Shown in pieces: positions 1-7,543 of a stretch of 31,303 nt of DNA (position 1 is its first letter; each line of letters opens with the position of its first letter). The notes under the pieces are model-generated. The model did no database searches, had not been told where the DNA came from, and saw only the letters and a program-made list of their open reading frames with translations. The stretch spans positions 1-31,303 of the forward strand of contig DATKRK010000210.1 in assembly GCA_035532215.1 (NCBI GenBank). Direction: 5' to 3'. Source of the DNA: JAICIG01 sp035532215 (GTDB lineage: Bacteria; Planctomycetota; Planctomycetia; Pirellulales; JAICIG01). The position numbers and the translations under genes are program-made.

Positions 1-974
1 ACGTTCGACACGCGGACCAGACCGTCGGTGGCCGACGGGCGCTCGCGCAGCCGGGCGGCAAGGTTTGTCAGGCCGTCGCGCAGCTCGTCGTCGGCCTCGA
101 TTCGCCAATCGGGGATGTAGCCGGCGACGAATTGCAGGCTCGCCGCGCAATAACGCCAACCGCAGTTGCGGTTGCCCGCGATGATCGTGTATCGCACGCC
201 CGCCGAGCGCGGCCGCGCGTTCAGCTCGCTCAAGAACACGGAGCCCGGCTGCAAGTCGCGGCCCGCTTCGCCGACGCCGTCGACGAACGGCCACGTCCAA
301 TGCCAGTTGGGATCGTTCCGCCACAGCGAATAGTGCTCGGCGATCTCCGAAAAGCAATTCCAACGCGCGTATTTCGAACCCTGGTTCGGCGGCGCCAACA
401 GAATCAGCCGGTCGATCCCCCCGGCGTATGCCGGGCTCTCCACGAAGCTGCGGGCGACCAGTCCGCCCATGCTGTGCGTCAGCAGATCGACGCGCAACTG
501 CGGGCGGGCCTCGCGAAGCGGCTGAATCTGGCTGGCCAACAACGCGCCGCTTTCGGCGATCGGCTGGTCGTTCGGAAAGTCGAACGCGGCGACCTGATGA
601 CCTTCTCGAACGAGCAGCTCGCTTAAATCGCTCCATAACTCAGGGCCCGAATCGAGGCCGTGAACGAGCACCACCAGCCGCTTCGAATCGTCCAGCGGCG
701 CGGCGAGTTGCAAACCGTAGTTTCGCCGCCGATCCTCGGGCGTGCAGTCGGCCGCTTTACCGCGCACCCAAGCCCTGGCCCGGTTCGTCGCTTGGGAGAT
801 GCGGGCGCCTTGGGCCGCGGTGAAATCCTTGACTTTTTCGGTGCAGTAGGCGGCGCCCTGTTTCGTACTTTGCCAGGCATCGGCCAGCCAACCGGCCTGG
901 GCTTGAGCGGGGGCCAGAGAACCGGCGATCAAGCAACCAACCATCAAGCAACTGGCGAGCAGCAACCGACGCAT
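1..974 (-). CDS. Secreted lipase-like alpha/beta hydrolase, 3' end beyond the window
   Basis: Reading the minus strand from ATG at 974 gives an open frame of 324 codons that runs off the window without a stop. The start is supported by AAGGAG nine bases upstream. Residues 1-26 form a signal peptide (MRRLLLASCLMVGCLIAGS, ending near AQAQA). The hydrolase fold follows: an oxyanion-hole HGLDSG after a hydrophobic strand (LVVLVHG), and the nucleophile elbow THSMGG with the catalytic Ser, as in lipases and PGAP1-like esterases. A later LAPPNQGS is also lipase-like. The catalytic Asp and His cannot be assigned because the C-terminus is missing. The likely role is hydrolysis of an ester or lipid outside the cytoplasm; the substrate is unknown. 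Family assignment is secure, specific function is not. Confidence 0.85.
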   Translation of the reverse strand, partial: MRRLLLASCLMVGCLIAGSLAPAQAQAGWLADAWQSTKQGAAYCTEKVKDFTAAQGARISQATNRARAWVRGKAADCTPEDRRRNYGLQLAAPLDDSKRLVVLVHGLDSGPELWSDLSELLVREGHQVAAFDFPNDQPIAESGALLASQIQPLREARPQLRVDLLTHSMGGLVARSFVESPAYAGGIDRLILLAPPNQGSKYARWNCFSEIAEHYSLWRNDPNWHWTWPFVDGVGEAGRDLQPGSVFLSELNARPRSAGVRYTIIAGNRNCGWRYCAASLQFVAGYIPDWRIEADDELRDGLTNLAARLRERPSATDGLVRVSN

Positions 975-1195
975 GGCGATTTCTCCTTGATTCAGCGGCG
1001 CCCTTCAGCCTAGCGTCGCCTCGATGCCCGACGCAAGCGGCGCCGCTGTTCGTGATTCGTCCCCCTCGTGCAATTATTTCCCACTTCGTTTTCGTAGAAG
1101 CGGGATCCTGCCGCTTAAGCTTCTCCGAAGAACGCATCTTGCCGCTTACGCCTTTCCCGCCCGTCCCGCGTCATTCCATTATCAATACGATTTAT

Positions 1196-1325
1196 CCCGG
1201 ATTATTCATCAGCCCACACCAACCCGAAGCGCAAGCGAGGCAGAGCAAAGCACTTACCTCGCTGGCGCTTCGGGTTTGTATGGAGCGATTTGTCAAGTAA
1301 TAGCTGGGCTGATGAATAATCCGGG
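1196..1325. repeat. MITE-like palindromic element, family A copy 1
   Basis: The element has perfect 21-bp terminal inverted repeats (1196-1216 CCCGGATTATTCATCAGCCC and its complement at 1305-1325). Inside is a second inverted pair: AACCCGAAGCGCAAGCGAGG at 1221-1240, matched at 1257-1277 with one mismatch. It is about 130 bp long with no coding capacity. A related copy lies 178 bp downstream. The structure fits a non-autonomous mobile palindrome, but no target-site duplication was established. Confidence 0.75.
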
Positions 1326-1503
1326 TTTATCGCCATCTACCTGCTCCGAACCACCCCAAGGATGGGTCGGCCGCCTATCCGGGTGGTTTCTTTCGGCTTC
1401 GCGCTCGTTTAAGGTTTCACTCACGTTCAGGCTCGATCTTGCGGGTTACGTGGTCTGCGCAAAACAAGTCGAGCTTTCTGGCAACAACTGCACGACGACC
1501 TAA

Positions 1504-1635
1504 CCCGGATTATTCACCGGCCCACGCTATGAGTTGACACAGCGCGTTCACACTAACCCGAAGCGCAAGCGAGGTAAAAGCGTTCCTATTCCTCGCTTGC
1601 GCTTCGGGTTGGTGTAGGCCGGTGAATAAGCCGGG
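1504..1635. repeat. MITE-like palindromic element, family A copy 2
   Basis: The outer arms are 1504-1522 (CCCGGATTATTCACCGGCC) and 1617-1635, with one mismatch. The inner arms are 1550-1574 and 1591-1615, 25 bp with one mismatch, built on the same AACCCGAAGCGCAAGCGAGG core as copy 1. It has the same orientation and nearly the same length (132 bp) as copy 1, but the loop and linker sequences differ. This pattern suggests that the arms, not the loop, are conserved. Confidence 0.75.
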
Positions 1636-1765
1636 CTAAGGATTCCGGTCGTCTGAAAGGCGCGGCTGATTCATGCCGCGTCAGGGTCGCGAGCCGCGGC
1701 TGAGCCGGGGTCACTGCGGCCAAGCGAGTTGTTACGAGTTTGATTCCTCCTTGGGAGATATCTGA

Positions 1766-3031
1766 ATGCGATACTGCATCCTGATGACGCTGGCTTGCTG
1801 TGCGTCAGTCCTGTCGATCTCTAATCGGGCGATGGCCGCCGACCGGGCTTTGCTGTCGGCGCCGGTGCGAACGGTTTCAAGCGCCGGCGCTCAAGCGGCC
1901 GGTCCGCAGGTTCGTTTGATGTCGCGCGAGCGCGAAGCGACGCTACGCCGCGCGTTTCCCCGCGTCAACGACCCGCAAGCCGCCGCCTTGCTGGCCGACC
2001 CGCAGTTGGTGCTCTATACCGAGACCGAAATGCCCAAGGCCTATCAGTTCTGGGACGGCATGTTTCCGGGCGTTCATTCGGCCGAGCACAACATCTCGGC
2101 CAACGGCCGGGAACCGCACGGCAACGGAAACCGCGAATTCCCCTGGGGCGCGCCCGCCGGCACGCACCGGGCGCGGGGCGTCAGTTCGTTCCGTTTCTTC
2201 CGCCTGCCGCAAGACGCACAGGGCCGCGTTCGCCCGGTGGTCTGGTTCCGGCAGCGCGGGCCGGGCGATCGCGGCGGCTACGCCTGGACCTTCCCGGTGG
2301 GCACGGTGTTCGGCGAAGTGCTGGCGCTGCGCGGTCCGGACGGCCGCGACTACACGTTCGAATTGCGCACGCGCACGCGCAACCGGGGCTATTGGTCGGT
2401 CGATGCGTTCCGCCCGTTCCCCACCGCCGAATCGCTCTCGGCGCGGATCAAGGAACTGCGGCCCGACTGGCAACAGAATTCCAAACTGGCGCAGTTGGTC
2501 TCGCACCTCGACACGCCCAAGAAGCTGCCCGTGCAGACCTTGGCCGACCGCATGCCGGCCCAGCGCGTGTTCCAGGAAACGATGGGCGTCGACAACCTGC
2601 CGCCCGTCGACGACGACAAGTTGATCGTCGAATTGTTGACCGGCACGACCTTCCGTTCCGCGGCCGGCGAAGTGTGGCGCGGCACGGCGGGCTCGACGAC
2701 CTGCGCCCCGACCACGTCGGCCAAGTTCCACGTCGTGCCGGCGGGCTACGACGCCGGATTCATCTCGATCGACGACAAATCGTGCATGCGCTGCCACGAT
2801 TCGGTGAACCTGTCGGTCGATAATTTCGACTACGGCCGCGACTGGTACGGGCGGATCCGCGGCTCGGACGGCATCTTTTCGTTCCATCCGTTTTCGCTCG
2901 ACAGCATCAGCCCCAACGGCTTTCCCAACCGTGTTAGCATGCGCAGCGAACTGGAACAAGCCGGGCTGCTCGAGCCGTTCGACGCGCGGCGTCACCCGAA
3001 CGAGCTTTATCAATCGCTCGTTAACGACTGA
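1766..3031 (+). CDS. Secreted protein with a single CxxCH haem-binding motif
   Basis: The 421-residue protein starts at ATG 1766, eight bases after GGGAG (1753-1757). A signal peptide (MRYCILMTLACCASVLSIS..AMAA) indicates export. The only recognisable motif is CMRCH at residues 340-344, the covalent c-type haem attachment motif, near the C-terminus. An Asp/Arg/Tyr-rich segment (DYGRDWYGRIRGSDG) follows. The long N-terminal part (residues 25-330) contains YQFWDGMFPGVHS and a WFRQRGPGDRGGYAWTFPVGT stretch, which I do not recognise as a named domain. The position of the CxxCH would suit a one-haem electron-transfer or redox-sensing role in the periplasm. No partner redox gene is adjacent. Other cytochrome features, such as a distal Met ligand, are not obvious, although several Met residues follow. 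Export and the CxxCH are seen; haem binding is inferred. Confidence 0.8.
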   Translation: MRYCILMTLACCASVLSISNRAMAADRALLSAPVRTVSSAGAQAAGPQVRLMSREREATLRRAFPRVNDPQAAALLADPQLVLYTETEMPKAYQFWDGMFPGVHSAEHNISANGREPHGNGNREFPWGAPAGTHRARGVSSFRFFRLPQDAQGRVRPVVWFRQRGPGDRGGYAWTFPVGTVFGEVLALRGPDGRDYTFELRTRTRNRGYWSVDAFRPFPTAESLSARIKELRPDWQQNSKLAQLVSHLDTPKKLPVQTLADRMPAQRVFQETMGVDNLPPVDDDKLIVELLTGTTFRSAAGEVWRGTAGSTTCAPTTSAKFHVVPAGYDAGFISIDDKSCMRCHDSVNLSVDNFDYGRDWYGRIRGSDGIFSFHPFSLDSISPNGFPNRVSMRSELEQAGLLEPFDARRHPNELYQSLVND

Positions 3032-3051
3032 CGCAGCGGCGTTCGCAGTCC

Positions 3052-3117
3052 GAACATCAACGCAAAGCGTAAGCGAGGAAACGCGACGAGCGCGGCCTCG
3101 CTTACGCCGAGTGTTTT
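3052..3117. repeat. Short palindrome related to family A
   Basis: Perfect 12-bp arms GCGTAAGCGAGG (3067-3078) and CCTCGCTTACGC (3096-3107) lie between the stop of the 1766 gene and the 3' end of trpC. The longer arm AACGCAAAGCGTAAGCGAGG differs from the family A core at three of 20 positions. It sits where two genes converge, so it could also act as a transcription-stop hairpin, although no T-tract follows directly. Confidence 0.5.
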
Positions 3118-3184
3118 CAACGTACGCTGACTGGGGGTGGCTGGCGGCTGAGCCTCGGCGAAGCCCCAGAACCGCCCGCCACGT

Positions 3185-3967
<783 letters not shown>

Positions 3968-5536
3968 TTAGTGCTTGAAGTGCCGGCGGCCGGTAAAAAC
4001 CATCGCCATGCCGTGCTCGTCGCAGGCCGCGATCACCTCGGGGTCGTTGCGCGATCCGCCCGGCTGGATCACCGCACTCACGCCGGCGGCGGCGGCGGCG
4101 CGAATCGAATCGGCGAACGGAAAAAAGGCGTCGGAGCCCATTGCCGAGCCGGGCGCGCGGGCGCCCGCTTTCGTCAGAGCGATTTGCACCGAGTCGACGC
4201 GGCTCATCTGGCCGGCGCCGGCGCCCAGCAGCGTGCGCTCCTTGGCCACGGCGATGGCGTTCGATTTGACGTGCCGCACGATCGACCAGGCGAACCGCAA
4301 GTCGTCCCATTCGGCGGCCGTCGGGGCGCGCTTCGTGACCGGCCGCCACTCGGCTTCGGGGTCGGGCAGATTGTCGGCTTCTTGAATCAGCATCCCGCCG
4401 GCCAGGCGGCGATACTCCCAGCGCGGCGTCTCGGCCTCCAACTCGCCGACTTCCATCAGCCGCACGTTGGCCTTCCACTTCGGCCGCGTGGTCAAGATTT
4501 CATAAGCTTCGGCGGTAAAACCGGGTGCCACGATGGCTTCGATGAACCGCCCCGGCTCGACCAGCACTTCAGCCGTGGCGGCGTCGACGGGGCGGTTGAA
4601 GCCGAGCACCGAGCCGAATGCGCTGAGCGGATCGCCGTCGAGCGCAGCCCGAGCCGCCAGCGACGACTCGGCGGCCGCTGCGGCGCCGCAAGGGTTATTG
4701 TGCTTGATCACCGCCGCCGCGCAATCGGGCAGTCCGCGGACGATGGCCAAGGCGCTGTCCAGGTCGAGCAGATTGTTGTATGACAGCTCTTTGCCGTGCC
4801 GTTGGCGGGCCGAAACCAGATTGGCGCCGCAAGCCCCCGGCTCGGCGTAGAGCGCCGCGCGCTGGTGCGGGTTTTCGCCGTAGCGCAAGATTTCTTTGCG
4901 TCTCAAGTCGAGCCGCCAATGCTCGGCCAGCGGTTCGCCGTCGGCCGTGCGGGCGAAATAATCGGCGATCGCCGCGTCGTAGGCCGCCGTGTGCGCAAAG
5001 GCCGCGCCGGCCAACCGCCGGCGAAATTCCAGCGTCGTCGAGCCTTTCGCCGAGAGTTGATCCAAGATCGACGCATATTGCGACGCGCTGGTGGCCACCG
5101 TTACGAAGGCGTGGTTCTTGGCCGCTGCGCGCACGAGCGACGGCCCGCCGATATCGATTTGCTCGATGGCCTCCTCGTCGCGCACGTCGGCTCGGGCGAC
5201 CGTAGCGGCGAACGGATAGAGGTTGACCACCACCATTTCGAAACTGGCGATGCCGTGCTTCTTGAGCGCCGCCATGTCTTCGCGATGGTCGCGGCGGCAC
5301 AGGATTCCTCCGTGGATCTTGGGGTGCAGCGTCTTCACGCGGCCATCCATCATTTCCGGAAAGCCGGTATAGGCGGCGACGTCCTGGACGGCGAAGCCCT
5401 CCTGCTCCAAAAAGCGGCGCGTGCCGCCGGTGCTGTACAACTCGACGCCGGCGGCTGCCAGCCCTTGGGCCAAGGCCGACAGACCCGACTTGTCGCTGAC
5501 GCTGATCAATGCTCGTTCAATGCGGGGAGATGCCAT
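3968..5536 (-). CDS. purH: Bifunctional AICAR formyltransferase / IMP cyclohydrolase PurH
   Basis: The 522-residue protein performs the last two steps of IMP synthesis. The N-terminal MGS-like cyclohydrolase domain shows RALISVSDKSGL, STGGTRRFL, GRVKTLHPKIHGGIL and DIGGPSLVRAAAKNH. The C-terminal formyltransferase domain shows LRYGENPHQ, LSYNNLLDLDSA, the catalytic KHNNPCG, SAFGSVLGFN, KSNAIA, GAGQMSR, GSDAFFPF, QPGGS and the typical C-terminal TGRRHFKH. I chose the ATG at 5536, which gives the family N-terminus. An upstream in-frame TTG at 5572 lies on top of the likely transcription start and would add 12 non-conserved residues. trpC follows with no gap. Assignment is secure. Confidence 0.97.
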   Translation of the reverse strand: MASPRIERALISVSDKSGLSALAQGLAAAGVELYSTGGTRRFLEQEGFAVQDVAAYTGFPEMMDGRVKTLHPKIHGGILCRRDHREDMAALKKHGIASFEMVVVNLYPFAATVARADVRDEEAIEQIDIGGPSLVRAAAKNHAFVTVATSASQYASILDQLSAKGSTTLEFRRRLAGAAFAHTAAYDAAIADYFARTADGEPLAEHWRLDLRRKEILRYGENPHQRAALYAEPGACGANLVSARQRHGKELSYNNLLDLDSALAIVRGLPDCAAAVIKHNNPCGAAAAAESSLAARAALDGDPLSAFGSVLGFNRPVDAATAEVLVEPGRFIEAIVAPGFTAEAYEILTTRPKWKANVRLMEVGELEAETPRWEYRRLAGGMLIQEADNLPDPEAEWRPVTKRAPTAAEWDDLRFAWSIVRHVKSNAIAVAKERTLLGAGAGQMSRVDSVQIALTKAGARAPGSAMGSDAFFPFADSIRAAAAAGVSAVIQPGGSRNDPEVIAACDEHGMAMVFTGRRHFKH

Positions 5537-5577
5537 TGCTCTGTTCAGATTGTGGGAAGAAGATCGTCGCAAGCCCT

Positions 5578-5583
5578 AATATA
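5578..5583 (-). promoter_or_regulatory. Candidate -10 box for purH-trpC
   Basis: On the minus strand this reads TATATT, about 42 bases upstream of the chosen purH ATG. A -35 match is weak (TTCTGA at 17-bp spacing). It would place the transcription start near 5571 and so argues against the upstream TTG start. The evidence is a single hexamer. Confidence 0.3.
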
Positions 5584-5707
5584 GCCGCGGGGCCGAATGT
5601 TCAGAAGCGCTTCCACCGCCAAGAACGCGATTGTTCAATTGCTGTGCCCCGCGATGGATCCAAGGTAAACTTAAAGGGCCAGATGACCTTTGCTTGACGA
5701 GGAAGCC

Positions 5708-5950
5708 ATGACCGTAGTCTCCGTGCAAGAAGCTCAGGCCAAATTACGAGACCTGATCCGCGGTTTGGCGCCGGGCGAGGAATTAGTGATCACGGAAGAC
5801 GAATCGCCCATTGCGCGGCTGGTCGCGTCGGCCCGCCCTCAATCGGTACGGAAGTTGGGCGGCATGCGAGGGACGGTGCTCTATTTGGCGCCCGACTTCG
5901 ACGCTCCCTTGGATGATTTCAAGGAGTATGGAATCACTCGCGTCTGGTGA
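5708..5950 (+). CDS. Phd/YefM-type antitoxin without adjacent toxin
   Basis: The 80-residue protein starts at ATG 5708 after GAGGAA (spacing four). Residues 1-50 (MTVVSVQEAQAKLRDLI, then GEELVITEDESPIARL) match the Phd/YefM DNA-binding fold. The C-terminal PDFDAPLDDFKEY matches the toxin-neutralising tail typical of antitoxins that pair with PIN-domain VapC-like nucleases. In such pairs the toxin usually starts at or just after the antitoxin stop. Here the protein ends in GITRVW and no PIN ORF follows before the convergent gene at 6056. It could be a solitary regulator, or a remnant that neutralises a toxin encoded elsewhere. Family call is good; the orphan state is seen directly. Confidence 0.8.
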   Translation: MTVVSVQEAQAKLRDLIRGLAPGEELVITEDESPIARLVASARPQSVRKLGGMRGTVLYLAPDFDAPLDDFKEYGITRVW

Positions 5951-6055
5951 ATTGCGGCGCCATCGCTCACCGCCCCTTGCGCGGCTGTCCAAAGGTAGAA
6001 CTCTCGCGCGCGAGATTCTCGAGTCGCGTATGCCCTGTCCCCTGTAAGCTCTGGC

Positions 6056-7414
6056 CTACTCCGAATCCTTTTCTTCGCCCTCGGCCGGCATCTCTTCTTT
6101 TTCGCCCTCGGCCGGCTTGTCTTCGTCTTTCATTTCCGGCTCTTCGCCGAAGGGGTCGTTGCCGTCGGCGGCGGGCGCCTTCGGCTTTTCGGCCTTGGGC
6201 TGGTCTTCGCCTTCGGCCGGTTCCTCGACGGTGTCGAGCGGCGGGCCGACCGCGCCGTGGACGAAGGGCTCGGTCAATTCGATTTCGCGCAGGCACTGAA
6301 TCATGCCGGAGCGCGTGCCGAGATAGATGCGGTCGGTCTCGTCGTTGAGCACTTTCAGCGGCAGATATTCGGTCGCCAGCGTTCCCAGGCGCGCCCCGTT
6401 GCGAGCGTCGAGAATCAGCATCCGGCCGCTCGAGTCGGCCGTGTAGAGCCGGGTCGGGCTGCCCGCGATGAACTTGAACACGCCGGGCACGTACCACTCC
6501 TGTTCGCCCGAGTTGGCGTTCAATCGGTACATCCCGCCCGTTTCCCGAATCACGAATAGCGCCTCGCCGATGGCGACCGGCTTTTCGGCGATCGGGCTGC
6601 CCACCGAGAATTGCCAACGCGGTTTGCCGCTGCCGTCCTTGATGCAGTAGAGATAACCGTCTCGGGAAGCGGCGAAGATGTAAGGCGCGCGAAAAGTCAG
6701 CGGGGCGCTGATCGCGTCGTGAGCCTTGAAACGGAACAAGGCCGCCATCGTGTCGGGCGCGCAGGCATAGACGTTGCCGGCGTCCGTTGCAAAGACCACG
6801 CTACCATGCGTGACGATCGGCGGCGCGTCGGCGATGCCCTTGCCCTGATAGTTCAACGCGGTGTCTTTGAACAGCTTTTCGACCGGCGTCTCTTCATCGC
6901 CCGGCAGAGGCAGCCGGAAACTGCTGACCATGCCCGACACCAACGGCACGAAAACGCGGTTGGCGCCCAAGGCGGGGCCGCCGGTGGGCACGCTCTGCGT
7001 GTACCTTTTCCACAGCACGCGGCCCGTTGCACGTTCGAGCAAAAACAAATCCCCGCCGCTGGTCGAAGCGACGAACTTATCGCTCACCGCCGGGGCCGTG
7101 GTCGCATATCCCGGCCCGCCGACGTGCGCGATCCACAACGTGCGGCGAGTTTCGGCGTCCAGCGCGTGCAACGCCGCCTGGTCGGTCTGCACGAGCAGCA
7201 TGCCGTCGTGCAGCGTGATATATGCGATGCGCCCTCGCCCGCGGTCGAGTTCCACTTGGGCGACCCAGGTGCGATCCAAGCCTTGCCGCCGGGCGGCTTG
7301 CGACGAAATGATGCCCGAGCGCGAACTTTGCGCGCGCAACTCCGCCGCCCCCCCCAACAGAATCGATAGTCCCAGTATCAATAGCCCCAGGGCGGCCAAC
7401 GCGGTGCGTGACAT
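6056..7414 (-). CDS. Exported PQQ/BamB-like beta-propeller protein
   Basis: The protein is about 452 residues from the ATG at 7414, chosen because AGGAG lies four bases upstream and a compact signal peptide (MSRTALAALGLLILGLSILL, ending near ELRAQ) begins there. In-frame ATGs at 7426 and 7447 and a TTG at 7495 are alternatives. Repeated blades of the PQQ-repeat type follow: DAETRRTLWIAHVG, RATGRVLWKRYT, SGEQEWYVPG, DARNGARLGT. These resemble the WD-like propellers of BamB and of PQQ dehydrogenases. No catalytic dehydrogenase motifs were seen. The last roughly 80 residues are an acidic, Pro/Glu/Lys-rich low-complexity tail (EEPAEGEDQPKAEKPKAP..). The role is probably protein interaction or scaffolding at the cell envelope. 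Fold confident, function unknown. Confidence 0.85.
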   Translation of the reverse strand: MSRTALAALGLLILGLSILLGGAAELRAQSSRSGIISSQAARRQGLDRTWVAQVELDRGRGRIAYITLHDGMLLVQTDQAALHALDAETRRTLWIAHVGGPGYATTAPAVSDKFVASTSGGDLFLLERATGRVLWKRYTQSVPTGGPALGANRVFVPLVSGMVSSFRLPLPGDEETPVEKLFKDTALNYQGKGIADAPPIVTHGSVVFATDAGNVYACAPDTMAALFRFKAHDAISAPLTFRAPYIFAASRDGYLYCIKDGSGKPRWQFSVGSPIAEKPVAIGEALFVIRETGGMYRLNANSGEQEWYVPGVFKFIAGSPTRLYTADSSGRMLILDARNGARLGTLATEYLPLKVLNDETDRIYLGTRSGMIQCLREIELTEPFVHGAVGPPLDTVEEPAEGEDQPKAEKPKAPAADGNDPFGEEPEMKDEDKPAEGEKEEMPAEGEEKDSE

Positions 7415-7543
7415 GTTTCTCCTCATGGCGGATAGCAGATCTGGCATTCGCTCTCTATCATAACCAGAACTCGGCATGGGGGAACGAAAATTCAAGGTTT
7501 CTGCGGAAAGGCCGCGCTCGCTGGGGCGCGGAAAACTTGCTCG

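Larger units (their letters stand above)
975..1765. other. Gene-free stretch carrying two MITE-like palindromes
   Basis: About 790 bp between the divergent hydrolase (-) and cytochrome-like (+) genes. It is occupied mainly by two related inverted-repeat elements (1196-1325 and 1504-1635, listed separately). Between them, 1352-1395 can fold with ACCACCC pairing to GGGTGGT followed by TTTCTTT, which resembles a terminator. Open frames here look non-coding because they cross the palindromes. No promoter was identified with confidence. Confidence 0.5.

Noticed and set aside
1024..1503. A 159-codon frame in the intergenic region
   Set aside because: It runs through a palindromic element and has no conserved-looking composition or start signal.
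1196..1635. CRISPR-like repeated palindromes
   Set aside because: There are only two units, in large inverted-repeat elements, with no regular spacers and no cas genes.
1943..3013. Antisense open frame across the CxxCH gene
   Set aside because: The sense frame has a signal peptide, ribosome-binding site and haem motif; the antisense product is Arg/Val/Ala low-complexity.
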